Below are positions 23,983 through 32,908 of a stretch of DNA of 64,000 bases, piece by piece. How positions within the stretch are numbered: position 1 is the stretch's first letter; each line of letters opens with the position of its first letter. This stretch comes from Variovorax ginsengisoli (GTDB lineage: Bacteria > Pseudomonadota > Gammaproteobacteria > Burkholderiales > Burkholderiaceae_C). The position numbers and the translations under genes are program-made. The stretch is from the NCBI RefSeq assembly GCF_006438845.1, contig NZ_RCZJ01000001.1, positions 682,001 to 746,000 of the forward strand. Direction: 5' to 3'. The notes under the pieces were generated by a model, which saw nothing but the letters and a program-made list of their open reading frames with translations, ran no database searches and was not told where the DNA came from.

Positions 23983-25071
23983 TCAAGCCTTGCTGGCGAA
24001 GGCCCATGCCATCTCGGCCATGGGACGCGCGCCGCGGCCCGACGCCACGGCCTGTTCGCTCGATGCGGTTCCGGCCTCGACCCGCTTGGCAATGCCTTGC
24101 AGGATGGCCGCCATGCGGAACAGGTTGTAGGCGAGGTAGAAGTTCCAGTCGGGCGCGAGCGCCTCGGGCGTGGTGATGCCGGTTCGCTCGCAGTAGCGGC
24201 GGATGTAGGCGCTCTGCGTCGGAATTCCGAGCGCCTCGACGTCGAGGCCGCCGATGCCGCGGAAGGCCCCCGGTGCGATGTTCCACGACATGCAGTGGTA
24301 GCTGAAGTCGGCCAAGGGATGGCCCAGCGTCGACAGTTCCCAATCGAGCACGGCGATGGCGCGCGGCTCGGTCGCGTGGAACATCACGTTGTCGAGCCGG
24401 TAGTCGCCGTGCACGATCGAAGTCATCGACTCGTCGCGCGCACTGGCCGGCATGTGAGTCGGGAGCCATTCCATCAGCCGGTCCATCTCGGGAATCGGCT
24501 GAGTGACCGAAGCCACGTACTGCTTGCTCCAGCGGCCGATCTGGCGCTCGAAGTAGTTGCCCGGCTTGCCGTAGCCGGCCAGGCCGCGGTCGGCGAACTT
24601 CACTGTGTGCAAGGCAGCGATCACGCGGTTGAGCTCGTCGTAGATTGCCGCGCGTTCGGCGTTGCTCATGCCGGGCAGGGACTGGTCCCACAGCACGCGA
24701 CCGCTCTTGAACTCCATGACATAGAACGCACGCCCGATGACCGACTCGTCCTCGCACAGGCAATGCATCCGCGGTACGGGCACCTCGGTGCCGGCCAGCC
24801 CGCTCATCACCTTGAACTCGCGTTCGATCGCGTGGGCCGAGGGCAGCAGCTTGGCGACAGGGCCCGGCTTGGCGCGCATCACATAGCTCTGGGACGGTGT
24901 GACGAGCTTGTACGTCGGGTTCGACTGGCCGCCCTTGAACATCTCGACGCTCAGCGGGCCTTGAAAACCGTCGAGGTGCACCTCGAGCCAGGCAGCGAGC
25001 GCGTCGATGTCGAAGGCATGCTGCTGCGAGACGGCGCGCGTGCCGATGAAATTGCTGAAGTCCTGGGTCAT
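23983..25071 (-). CDS. APH-family phosphotransferase, ACAD10/11 kinase-domain-like (LvaA-like)
   Basis: Kinase-fold protein of 362 aa. It has the aminoglycoside phosphotransferase catalytic loop HGDYRLDN at 221-228 (catalytic D223, N228) and the metal Asp in VLDWEL (D243). An N-terminal ATP-binding lobe includes [10 protein letters not shown] and YVMRAKPG. The sequence pattern is that of the kinase half of human ACAD10/11 and of Pseudomonas LvaA, which phosphorylate the hydroxyl of 4-hydroxyacyl-CoA. It is therefore unlikely to be an antibiotic-resistance kinase. I chose the ATG at 25071; an ATG at 25101 would overlap the Crp/Fnr gene. Confidence 0.85.
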   Translation of the reverse strand: MTQDFSNFIGTRAVSQQHAFDIDALAAWLEVHLDGFQGPLSVEMFKGGQSNPTYKLVTPSQSYVMRAKPGPVAKLLPSAHAIEREFKVMSGLAGTEVPVPRMHCLCEDESVIGRAFYVMEFKSGRVLWDQSLPGMSNAERAAIYDELNRVIAALHTVKFADRGLAGYGKPGNYFERQIGRWSKQYVASVTQPIPEMDRLMEWLPTHMPASARDESMTSIVHGDYRLDNVMFHATEPRAIAVLDWELSTLGHPLADFSYHCMSWNIAPGAFRGIGGLDVEALGIPTQSAYIRRYCERTGITTPEALAPDWNFYLAYNLFRMAAILQGIAKRVEAGTASSEQAVASGRGARPMAEMAWAFASKA

Positions 25072-25087
25072 GGCGTCGGTGTGCAGT

Positions 25088-25807
25088 TCAGGTATCGGCA
25101 TCGGCCAGCCGCATCAGGGCTGCCCGATCGAGGACCACGAGTCCGCCCGGTTCGATCCGGATGATGTGCTCGCGCTCCATCGCCTTGAGTTCCTGGTTGA
25201 CACGCTGGCGCGACGCGCCGAGAAGCTGCGCGAGCTCTTCTTGCGCCAGGTGCAGGCCGATGCGCATGTGGTTGCCATCGTCCAACGCCGGTGTGCCGTA
25301 GCTGCGCACCAAGTGCGTCAACTGCTTCGCCAGCCGCGCGCGCAAGGGCAGGGTGTTGAGGTCCTCGACCAAGCCGAAAAGCTGTCGGATGCGACGTGCC
25401 TGAAGGCGCATCAGTGCCTCGTAAAGCTCTACGTGCGCGGCCAGAATTTTCTGGAAGTCGGCGCGCGCGACGTTGAGCGTGGTCGTGTCGCCATGCGCAT
25501 ACGCGTCGTGCGTGCGACGGTCCCCGTCGAACATCGCCACGTCGCCGAACCAGATGCCCGGCTCCACGTAGGTCAGCGTGACCTGCTTGCCCGACACCGT
25601 CGTCGAGCTCACGCGAACCGCGCCCTTGGCACAGGCGATCCACTGTTCGGGCGGATCGCCGCGGGCGGCCAGAAGGTCGCCGTCCTTGTGACGTCTGACA
25701 AATGCGCATCGGAGAATGTCGTGCCGCAGCGAGGGTGAAAGTGATGAGAACCAGCGACCGCTGTTGATCGCTTCGCGTTCGTCGATGGTAAGAATGGGCT
25801 CGTCCAT
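25088..25807 (-). CDS. Crp/Fnr-family transcriptional regulator
   Basis: Regulator of 239 aa with an N-terminal cyclic-nucleotide-binding-type beta roll (about residues 15-130), a dimerisation helix and a C-terminal winged helix-turn-helix (about 160-225). The recognition segment reads GASRQRVNQELKAME: the first Arg matches CRP Arg180, while CRP Glu181 and Arg185 are replaced. A non-classical half-site is therefore expected. No Fnr-type cysteine cluster is seen. The ATG at 25807 has an AGGA site; a GTG at 25870 overlapping the preceding gene (GTGA) is an alternative start. It lies inside the acyl-CoA operon and may control it. Confidence 0.85.
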   Translation of the reverse strand: MDEPILTIDEREAINSGRWFSSLSPSLRHDILRCAFVRRHKDGDLLAARGDPPEQWIACAKGAVRVSSTTVSGKQVTLTYVEPGIWFGDVAMFDGDRRTHDAYAHGDTTTLNVARADFQKILAAHVELYEALMRLQARRIRQLFGLVEDLNTLPLRARLAKQLTHLVRSYGTPALDDGNHMRIGLHLAQEELAQLLGASRQRVNQELKAMEREHIIRIEPGGLVVLDRAALMRLADADT

Positions 25808-25866
25808 GGGGCTGTCCTGTCGGCGACTGAGGGGCGGGAAGGGTGTCTCGGGAGCGACGCGTGTGC

Positions 25867-26646
25867 TCACGGATAGCGCGGCTTTTCCTTGGCGAGGAAG
25901 GCCGCGATGCCGATGCCGGCATTGGCGTGATGCAGATTGCGCACGAAGTGGTCGCGCTCCTGCGAAAGCTGCGCGGCAAGGCTACCGGTGCGGCCCTCTG
26001 CGAGCAGTTCCTTGATGCTCGCGATGGCATTGGGAGCCTTCTCGCCAAGTCTTGCCGCGAGTTGCAAGGCCGTCGACAGCGCCTGCCCGCTGTCGGCGAG
26101 CTGGTTCACGAGGCCGAAGGCGTGCAGGCGCTCGGCCGCGATGCGCTCGCCGCCCATCATCCATTCGCTGGCCACTTGGCGCGGCAGGTATTGCGCGAGG
26201 TGCCAACTCATGCCGCCGTCCGGTGACAGGCCGACGTTGGCATACGACGCGGCGAAGACCGCATCGCGCGCGGCGACGATCAGGTCGCAGGCCAACGCGA
26301 GCGAGAAGCCTGCGCCCGCGGCCGCGCCTTCGACCGCGGCGATCACCGGCTTGGGGAAAGTGCGCACCGAATCGATCCAGTTGTGCAGTCCCTCGATCGA
26401 CTCGGCCTGCGCCGATGCCGGCTGCTGCCGATTGGCCTGCAACCGTTGCAGCGAACCGCCAGCGCAGAACCACGCGCCCTCGCCGACAAGCACGACGCTG
26501 CGTATGTCGGCGCTGTTCTCGGCACCGTTGAGCGCCTCGATGCCCGCGGCATAGATGGCCGGGTCGAGCGCGTTGCGCATCGACGGGTTGGAGATGGTGA
26601 GCACCATCGTGCTGCCTTCGGTTGTGCTCTTGAGTTCGGCGGTCAT
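25867..26646 (-). CDS. Enoyl-CoA hydratase/isomerase, PaaG-like
   Basis: Crotonase-fold protein of 259 aa. The oxyanion-hole strands are visible as WFCAGG and AAVEGAAAGAG. At the position where hydratases carry the second catalytic Glu the protein reads VGLSPDGGMSW, with Asp as in PaaG and other isomerase-type members. Double-bond isomerisation (for example 3-enoyl to 2-enoyl-CoA) is thus at least as likely as hydration. It lies 13 bp after the dehydrogenase gene within the operon. Confidence 0.85.
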   Translation of the reverse strand: MTAELKSTTEGSTMVLTISNPSMRNALDPAIYAAGIEALNGAENSADIRSVVLVGEGAWFCAGGSLQRLQANRQQPASAQAESIEGLHNWIDSVRTFPKPVIAAVEGAAAGAGFSLALACDLIVAARDAVFAASYANVGLSPDGGMSWHLAQYLPRQVASEWMMGGERIAAERLHAFGLVNQLADSGQALSTALQLAARLGEKAPNAIASIKELLAEGRTGSLAAQLSQERDHFVRNLHHANAGIGIAAFLAKEKPRYP

Positions 26647-26659
26647 GCGGATGTCGTGT

Positions 26660-28180
26660 TCATTCTTCTTCGTGCATCAGGCTCAGACCCAGCGCGCCGC
26701 GGCGGCGCAGCCACGGGCTCGGACGGTAACGTGGGTCGCCATACACCGTCTGCAGGTTGAAGAGCACCTCCAGCATGTTGGTGGGGCCGTGCAGATCGCC
26801 CATGGCCAGCGGGCCGTGCGGATAGCCCAGGCCGAGCCTGACAGCAGTTTCCAAATCGGCGGGCGAGCAAACGCGTTGTTGACACATGTCGGCCGCGATG
26901 TTGACGATGGTGCCCACCACGCGTTGTGTGACGAAGCCGCCGCTGTCGCGGATCACGCTCACGGCCTTGCCGTCACGCGCGAAAAGGGCGTGTGCGGCGT
27001 CGCGCATGTCGCGTCGCGTGGCGGGGTTGGAGGCCAGCACGCGCCGCTTGGTGGCCGCGTCGTCGATCAGCATGTCGATGCCCACGGTGCGCGTGGCGTC
27101 GAGCCGTTCGACAGCGGCCACGGTGGTGACATCGAAGCCCAGCGGCGCGACGAGGATCAGCGCCGTGGAGGAGGGCGCCGCGCCGGTTTCTATCTGCCCG
27201 CCCAAGGTGTGGATGAGCTTGAGCAGTTCGGCACGTCGCGCCGCGCGCGGCGACACCCAGACCGGCGGCAGCACGTCGACGGCAGGCGCTGTGGGTTCGG
27301 GCGAGATCTGCGCAACGCCGTCGGCATAGCGGTAGAACCCTTCGCCGGTCTTGCGGCCCAGCGCGCCCGCCGCAAGACGTTGGGCGGTGATCACGCTGGG
27401 CCGGTAGCGTGGCTCCTCGTAATACTGGCGGTAGATCGACTCCATCACCGGGTGCGACACGTCGAGCGCCGTCAGGTCCATCAATTCGAAGGGGCCGAGG
27501 CGGAAGCCGGCCTGGTCCTTCAGGATCCGGTCGACGGTCGCAAAGTCGGCCACGCCTTCTCCGACGATTCGCAACGCTTCGGTGCCGAAGCCGCGGCCTG
27601 CGTGGTTGACGATGAAGCCCGGCGTGTCCTGAGCCTGAACGGCGCTGTGGCCCATCTGGACCGCGTAACCGGCGAGTTGCCGGCACACCTCGGGGTCGGT
27701 CTTGAAGCCTGCCACCACCTCGACAACCTTCATCAGAGGCACCGGATTGAAGAAATGGAAGCCTGCGATGCGCTCGGGTCGTGAAAGGCCCGCGGCGATG
27801 GCCGTGACCGACAACGACGAGGTGTTGGTTGCAAGCGTCGCCGTCGCGGCCACCACGTTCTCGAGCGCGCGGAAGAGCGTACGCTTGACCGCGATGTCCT
27901 CCACCACCGCTTCGATGACCAGGTCGCAATCGGCAAGTTCGCTCAAAGCGCCGACAACCCGCAGGCGTGCGCTCAACGCTTCGAGATGCGCAGCGTCGAA
28001 CCGGCCTTTCTCGTGGAGCTTCTGCCACTGCGCCAGCACGGCCCCTCGACCGCGTTCCGCGGCGCCATCGAAAGTGTCGAACAGCACCACCGTGCTGCCT
28101 GCCTGCGCGGCGATCTGGGCAATCCCCCGACCCATGGCGCCCGCGCCGACAACGGCTATCTTCGAATAATTCACAGTCAT
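26660..28180 (-). CDS. 3-hydroxyacyl-CoA dehydrogenase, PaaH-like
   Basis: NAD-dependent oxidation of 3-hydroxyacyl-CoA to 3-ketoacyl-CoA in beta-oxidation. The 506 aa protein has an N-terminal Rossmann domain (VVGAGAMGRGIAQ, about residues 10-22), the FHFFNPVPLMKVVE segment with the catalytic His, and duplicated C-terminal 3HCDH domains. This long two-domain form matches PaaH of the phenylacetate pathway. It is the first gene of the minus-strand operon. An inverted repeat lies 33 bp upstream of its ATG. Other paa genes are absent, so its pathway is open. Confidence 0.88.
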   Translation of the reverse strand: MTVNYSKIAVVGAGAMGRGIAQIAAQAGSTVVLFDTFDGAAERGRGAVLAQWQKLHEKGRFDAAHLEALSARLRVVGALSELADCDLVIEAVVEDIAVKRTLFRALENVVAATATLATNTSSLSVTAIAAGLSRPERIAGFHFFNPVPLMKVVEVVAGFKTDPEVCRQLAGYAVQMGHSAVQAQDTPGFIVNHAGRGFGTEALRIVGEGVADFATVDRILKDQAGFRLGPFELMDLTALDVSHPVMESIYRQYYEEPRYRPSVITAQRLAAGALGRKTGEGFYRYADGVAQISPEPTAPAVDVLPPVWVSPRAARRAELLKLIHTLGGQIETGAAPSSTALILVAPLGFDVTTVAAVERLDATRTVGIDMLIDDAATKRRVLASNPATRRDMRDAAHALFARDGKAVSVIRDSGGFVTQRVVGTIVNIAADMCQQRVCSPADLETAVRLGLGYPHGPLAMGDLHGPTNMLEVLFNLQTVYGDPRYRPSPWLRRRGALGLSLMHEEE

Positions 28181-28212
28181 TTGATAAATGTTCAGATATG
28201 TAAAAAAGCCAG

Positions 28213-28226
28213 TGACAAGCGTGTCA
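28213..28226. promoter_or_regulatory. Inverted repeat TGACA-N4-TGTCA, candidate Crp/Fnr-type operator
   Basis: A perfect dyad, TGACA (28213-28217), AGCG, TGTCA (28222-28226), lies between the divergent PaaH-like and FimV-like genes. Five-base half-sites separated by four bases is the geometry of Crp/Fnr sites such as TTGAT-N4-ATCAA. The acyl-CoA operon encodes a Crp/Fnr protein. The match is structural; binding is inferred. Confidence 0.5.
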
Positions 28227-28262
28227 GAATGTGTTTACTTTCGGTTGCCTTCTGGGTTCATC

Positions 28263-30512
28263 TTGTACTTTCACCGACTCGCGGCGCCCCTGTTTTTACT
28301 CGGCTTCGCCCTGCCATCGCTCGCTCTGACGCTCGGCCAGCCGCAAGGCGCGGCCTGGGTCGGTCGTCCGCTCGACGTGGTGATACCGATTTCGCTGGGC
28401 GAGGGCGAGCGCCAGGATGCGCTCTGCGCGGAAGCCGAAGTGCTTCAGGGCACGACCCGCATCGAGGACAAGCGGGTGACTGTATCCGTCGGACCGGGCG
28501 CACAGTCGGGTCAGCTGCGTCTGCATGTGCGTTCGACCGTCGCCGTCGATGAACCCGTGGTCCAGTTGACGGTGCGTGCCGGCTGCGAGATGAACTCGAC
28601 GCGGCAGTACGTGTTGCTCGCCGACATGCCCGCCGAGGTGGGCTCGGTCGCGGCCGCGTCGATGCCAGCGCGCGCTTTGCCAGCATCAGGTCTGGGCGCG
28701 GAAGCTTCGGGCACGGGCCGTGGAAATGCCTCTTCCAACGCCAGTGCCGGTCAGGCTCCATCGACCACGCCAGCGAATGCGCCTGTGCGACGCGCGCGTC
28801 CGGCTGCACCGCAGCCTGCGCCCGTTCGAAATCGTGACAACGATCGCGCCGAGGGAAGCCGTCCGGCATCGGGCGCCACACCGCAGCGCCGCGCACCCGC
28901 CGCAGCCCGGCCGCCCGTCGCAGCGGCGCCGCGCGTCGTAGCCAGCGCGCCCGCGTCGCAACGTGCCGCCAACACCAACACCAACGCCACCGCAGCGACG
29001 CCTGCCGCCAGCGCAGCAACCACCGGCGCGCGGCTCCAGCTCGATGCGCTCGACCCGGCCTCCGTTCGCAACCCAACGTTGGCGGCGTCGGCGCCGGGCC
29101 TCACCTTGCCAAGCGGCGGGGATGCGGCCATCGCCGCCGCCGCCCTGGCCGCCAGCGCCGCCGCCAACGCAGAAGAACTGCAGCGTGCCACTCAGCGCAT
29201 GCAGGCGCTCGAGGCCACTCTTGCGGCGCTGCGCGAGCAGAGCACGCAGAACCAACGCATGCTGGTGGAAATGCGCAGCGAGCTGGCTGAAGCCCGCGAC
29301 AGCCGCTATCGCAATCCGCTGGTGTACGTGCTGGTGTTGTTGCTGTTGCTGGCGCTCGTTGCGCTGGTGATGTTGTGGCGCATGGCGCGTGGCAGTGCCC
29401 GTCCCGCCTGGTGGGGCGATGCGCCTCTGAAGGACGACGGCGGGCCGACATTCGGTCAGCCAGTGGCCAGTGCTGCAATCGATGAAGAGCGCGCCGCGGC
29501 GACACCACCAGTGGCCGCCAGCACCGTTGCTGCGCATGCTGTGGCTGAGTCTTTCGACGAAGCGCCCGACACGGTTCCGCCGGCGCACGAAGCCGACAGC
29601 ACGCCTGCGCGCTACGTCAATACGGAGGAGCTGTTCGACGTGCAGCAGCAGTCGGACTTCTTTGTTTCGCTGGGCCAGCACGACCAAGCCATCGCGGTGC
29701 TCAGCGAGCACATCGCGGACAACCCGGAAACCAGCGCGCTGGCCTACCTCGACCTCCTGCGGATCTACCATTCGCTCGATCGGCGCGACGACTACGCCCG
29801 CGTAGGGCGCGAATTCGAACGCGCATTCAACGCGCAGGTGCCCGTGTTCGAGCAATTCGCAGAGGTGGGCAACGGGCTTGAACACTACCGCGCGACGCTC
29901 GCCCGCATCGAGGCGCAATGGCCCCAACCCTCGACACTCGGGCTGATCGAAGAGCTCGTGTTCCGCAAGCCGGGTACGCGCGGGGACGAAAGCTTCGATC
30001 TGGCGGCCTACCGCGAACTGCTGCTGCTGTACTCGGTGGCAAAGGAAGTCATCGATCCGGACAGCGCACCGCCGACGCCCGTCACACCACTGTCGTTCCT
30101 CGACACCCATGACGCCGAACTCGAGCCGTCGAGATTGGCCATGGTCGCCCCGGAAGGCTACTTGGAGGATACGCAGCCTGATGGGCTGCACGACGACATG
30201 CTCACGGTCCCGGGTGCAGCATTGCCATCTTTCTACAATGCCATCGACAAGGACTTGGCGCACGACACGGTCTTGGGTTCGGGCGACACGGTGCTCAGCA
30301 GTCCAGCCGACGTCGCACCTCGCGACATGAGCGACCGCGGCAACGAGATCGAATTCGACACCACGGCCTTCGAAACGGTGCCAGGCGCTCTCGAGGCGCC
30401 GGTGTGGCCAAACGAGCCAACCGTGCCCGCCACCGAGCCACCGCTGGACCTGGATCTGTTCGACCCGCTGACCGAAGCCGAGATCGCTCCGAAGCCGAAG
30501 CGTCGCAACTGA
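28263..30512 (+). CDS. FimV/HubP-like inner-membrane protein
   Basis: Probable single-pass protein linked to type IV pili, twitching or polar organisation. It has a signal-like N-terminus and a FimV-type N-terminal domain (LTLGQPQGAAWVGRPLDV onward, to about residue 120). A long Ala/Pro-rich linker, a short coiled coil (about 295-335) and one membrane helix (about 351-373) follow. The acidic cytoplasmic part has a TPR-like stretch (about 460-530). I see no LysM domain. The start is uncertain: the TTG at 28263 gives a clean signal peptide, while an ATG at 28188 would prepend 25 residues across the operator-like dyad. Confidence 0.7.
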   Translation: MYFHRLAAPLFLLGFALPSLALTLGQPQGAAWVGRPLDVVIPISLGEGERQDALCAEAEVLQGTTRIEDKRVTVSVGPGAQSGQLRLHVRSTVAVDEPVVQLTVRAGCEMNSTRQYVLLADMPAEVGSVAAASMPARALPASGLGAEASGTGRGNASSNASAGQAPSTTPANAPVRRARPAAPQPAPVRNRDNDRAEGSRPASGATPQRRAPAAARPPVAAAPRVVASAPASQRAANTNTNATAATPAASAATTGARLQLDALDPASVRNPTLAASAPGLTLPSGGDAAIAAAALAASAAANAEELQRATQRMQALEATLAALREQSTQNQRMLVEMRSELAEARDSRYRNPLVYVLVLLLLLALVALVMLWRMARGSARPAWWGDAPLKDDGGPTFGQPVASAAIDEERAAATPPVAASTVAAHAVAESFDEAPDTVPPAHEADSTPARYVNTEELFDVQQQSDFFVSLGQHDQAIAVLSEHIADNPETSALAYLDLLRIYHSLDRRDDYARVGREFERAFNAQVPVFEQFAEVGNGLEHYRATLARIEAQWPQPSTLGLIEELVFRKPGTRGDESFDLAAYRELLLLYSVAKEVIDPDSAPPTPVTPLSFLDTHDAELEPSRLAMVAPEGYLEDTQPDGLHDDMLTVPGAALPSFYNAIDKDLAHDTVLGSGDTVLSSPADVAPRDMSDRGNEIEFDTTAFETVPGALEAPVWPNEPTVPATEPPLDLDLFDPLTEAEIAPKPKRRN

Positions 30513-30585
30513 AGGGTCCCCCACGAGCGGACCTGGCTTCAAACCTCGTGGATCCGGCGACCTTGCAGAGCGCCGGAGTGCGACT

Positions 30586-31593
30586 TCAGCGCCGAACCTG
30601 CAGTGCGCCGGGGTTCACGATGTTCGTCGGATTACCCTTGATAAAACTCACGACGTTGTCGAAGGCTTGCCCGAAATATTGCTCGTAGCTGTCCTGCTCG
30701 ACATAACCGATATGCGGCGTGCAGATGCAGTTTTCCAAGCGCAGCAACGCATGCCCTTGCAATGGCGGCTCGCTCTCGAACACATCGATGGCGGCCATGC
30801 CAGGACGCCCGCGGTTGAGTGATGCCAGCAGCGCATCGGCCTCGACCAGCTCGGCGCGGGAGGTGTTGACGAACAGGGCGGTCGGCTTCATTCGCGAAAG
30901 ATCTTCCAGGGTCACGATGCCACGCGTTTCCTCGTGCAGACGCAAGTGGACAGTGAGCACGTCGGCCGCGGCAAAGAACGCCTCGCGACTCGGCGCGACC
31001 TGGAAGCCATCGGACCGCGCCTGCTCGCGGCTCTGTTCACGGCCCCAGATCACGACCTGCATGCCGAAAGCCTGGCCGTAACGTGCCACCAGCCGCCCGA
31101 TGCGGCCATAGCCCCATATGCACAGCGTCTTGCCCTTGAGCACCGAGCCAAGGCCAAAGTTGGGCGGCATCGACGCCGACTTCAGACCCGCTTGCTGCCA
31201 GGCGCCGTGCTTCAGGTTGCTGATGTACTGCGGCAGCCTGCGCATCGCGGCCATGATGAGCGCCCACGTCAGTTCGGCCGGCGCCAGCGGCGAGCCAGTG
31301 CCTTCGGCCACCGCCACGCCTTGCTCGCTGCAGGCGCTCACATCGATATGGCTTCCGACACGGCCGGTTTGCGAGATCAGCTTGAGCTTCGGGAGCTTCT
31401 CGATCAGCTGCCGAGAAATCTGGGTCCGCTCGCGAATCAGCACGATGACGTCGGCGTCCTTGAGGCGCACCGACAGCTGTCCGATGCCCTTGACCGTGTT
31501 GGTGTAGACCTTCGCCGCGTAGGCATCGAGTTTGGCGGCGCATTGCAGTTTGCGCACCGCGTCCTGGTAGTCGTCGAGGATCACAATGTTCAT
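30586..31593 (-). CDS. D-2-hydroxyacid dehydrogenase family protein
   Basis: NAD(P)-dependent oxidoreductase of 335 aa related to D-3-phosphoglycerate and other D-2-hydroxyacid dehydrogenases. The Rossmann motif is GYGRIGRLVA. The catalytic Arg is in VNTSRAELVE, the Glu in FESEPP and the His in TPHIGYVE. The substrate cannot be told. The ATG at 31593 (MNIVILDDYQ) is chosen over an upstream in-frame ATG at 31623. It converges with the FimV-like gene, and a CCACGAG/CTCGTGG hairpin without a T run (30521-30551) lies between their ends. Confidence 0.82.
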   Translation of the reverse strand: MNIVILDDYQDAVRKLQCAAKLDAYAAKVYTNTVKGIGQLSVRLKDADVIVLIRERTQISRQLIEKLPKLKLISQTGRVGSHIDVSACSEQGVAVAEGTGSPLAPAELTWALIMAAMRRLPQYISNLKHGAWQQAGLKSASMPPNFGLGSVLKGKTLCIWGYGRIGRLVARYGQAFGMQVVIWGREQSREQARSDGFQVAPSREAFFAAADVLTVHLRLHEETRGIVTLEDLSRMKPTALFVNTSRAELVEADALLASLNRGRPGMAAIDVFESEPPLQGHALLRLENCICTPHIGYVEQDSYEQYFGQAFDNVVSFIKGNPTNIVNPGALQVRR

Positions 31594-31712
31594 GGCGTGC
31601 CATTGTGCCTCGCGTGCTGCCATGGAGACCGACCTGTGCCCTCCAATGAGCCTACCTGCTACTCAGGCACCGTGCCGGCGGTGAAGCAACGCGCGGTGCC
31701 TGAGCCTTCGCG

Positions 31713-32081
31713 TCAGTGCAGCGAGTGCGAGCCGCGCAGCATCTCGGCCGCTTCGAGCGCCGCCAGCCTATCCAGCTCCGCGCACACGTCGGCCATGCGC
31801 CCGGAGATCACCACACGCCCTGCGCGCAGCCCCGGTCGCTGTGCGTCAACAGTACGCACGACCCGCAGCGGCCGAACCGCAGCGGCCGCACCGCCAGCGT
31901 GGTCACTCGAACGCGCGGCACCGCGCGACACCGGGCTGGCCGGCCGCACCGCCACATATCGCAAGTCCGAGCGAAGGTCGACAGCGCTGCTGCGGCGCGT
32001 GGGGTGCGCGGGCATCCAGCGACTGGCCAGCGCTTGCAATGGCGAGAGCAGATCGACAAAAGTGAGCAAAACGATTCCCAT
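31713..32081 (-). CDS. Hypothetical protein downstream of lexA
   Basis: Open frame of 122 aa with an ATG at 32081 and a GGAG site about 8 bases upstream. The N-terminus is a short hydrophobic stretch (GIVLLTFVDLLSPL). The rest is Arg/Ala-rich, ending in a helix-like segment (MADVCAELDRLAALEAAEML). I recognise no domain; it does not look like SulA or ImuA, the usual lexA companions. It is on the same strand 117 bp after lexA, so it could share the SOS-controlled transcript. Translation is plausible but not certain. Confidence 0.5.
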   Translation of the reverse strand: MGIVLLTFVDLLSPLQALASRWMPAHPTRRSSAVDLRSDLRYVAVRPASPVSRGAARSSDHAGGAAAAVRPLRVVRTVDAQRPGLRAGRVVISGRMADVCAELDRLAALEAAEMLRGSHSLH

Positions 32082-32198
32082 GCGAACTCCAAAAGTCAGA
32101 GGTTGAACATAGGCAGGATTGCGTCTTCGGCTGCGACAGGGTGATGGCCTCATGCCATACGCCCGCCACCTGTTGCAGCAGTGTTGATCTTCTTTGGC

Positions 32199-32873
32199 CT
32201 ACATCAGCATGGTGTTGCGGATAAGTCCGACGGCCAGGCCTTCGATCTCGAAAGGCTCGCCAGGCTGAACCACGATGGTTGGGTAGTCGGGGTTTTCCGC
32301 GTGCAGCTCGATCACCAGCTTGTTGCGCTTCAGACGTTTCACGGTGACCTCGTCGCCCAGCCGGGCGACCACGATCTGGCCGTTGCGTGCTTCTTTGGTC
32401 GCCTGCACCGCGAGCAGGTCGCCGTCCATGATGCCCACGTCGCGCATCGACATGCCGCGCACCTTGAGCAGGTAGTCCGGTTGATGCTGAAACAGCGTGT
32501 TCTCCACGTAGTAGGTCTGGTCGACATGCTCCTGCGCCAGGATCGGTGAACCCGCAGCCACCCGACCGACGAGCGGCAGCGCCAGTTGCGCCATGCCCGG
32601 CAACGAGAGTGAAAACTGGTTATCGCGCGACTCGTTCAGCGACCGCAGCGCGTCGCCCTTGAGACGGATGCCGCGCGACGTGCCGCTGAGGAGCTCGATG
32701 ACGCCCTTGCGCGCCAAGGCCTGCAGGTGTTCTTCAGCCGCGTTGGCGGATTTGAAGCCTAGCTCGGCGGCGATTTCGGCGCGCGTCGGCGGCGCGCCGG
32801 TGTGGGCGATCGTGCTGCGGATCAGATCGAGAATCTGCTGCTGGCGGGCGGTAAGCTTAACGGCGAACTGCAT
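32199..32873 (-). CDS. lexA: LexA repressor
   Basis: SOS master repressor: binds CTG-N10-CAG sites and self-cleaves when RecA is activated. The 224 aa protein has an N-terminal winged helix (about residues 1-70) and a C-terminal S24 peptidase domain. The cleavage site is A107-G108 in VGRVAAGSP, and the catalytic dyad is S142 (GMSMRD) with K179 (VTVKRL). The linker is somewhat longer than in E. coli LexA (202 aa). Two LexA boxes lie just upstream of its start, indicating autoregulation. Confidence 0.97.
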   Translation of the reverse strand: MQFAVKLTARQQQILDLIRSTIAHTGAPPTRAEIAAELGFKSANAAEEHLQALARKGVIELLSGTSRGIRLKGDALRSLNESRDNQFSLSLPGMAQLALPLVGRVAAGSPILAQEHVDQTYYVENTLFQHQPDYLLKVRGMSMRDVGIMDGDLLAVQATKEARNGQIVVARLGDEVTVKRLKRNKLVIELHAENPDYPTIVVQPGEPFEIEGLAVGLIRNTMLM

Positions 32874-32889
32874 GTTGAACTCCTTGGCA

Positions 32890-32905
32890 CTGGTTGCATA
32901 TCCAG
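32890..32905. promoter_or_regulatory. LexA (SOS) box, lexA-proximal
   Basis: CTGGTTGCATATCCAG fits CTG-N10-CAG exactly, though its inner bases are less AT-regular than the consensus. It lies 17-32 bp upstream of the lexA ATG and 3 bp from a second box. Confidence 0.8.
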
Positions 32906-32908
32906 TAG

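Noticed and set aside
23983..25071. Aminoglycoside resistance gene
   Set aside because: The APH fold motif is present, but the close pattern match and operon context are those of ACAD10/11-type kinases in acyl-CoA metabolism.
26660..28180. Phenylacetate (paa) catabolic cluster
   Set aside because: PaaH-like and PaaG-like proteins are present, but the hallmark paaABCDE, paaK and paaZ genes are not; generic beta-oxidation or 4-hydroxyacid use fits better.
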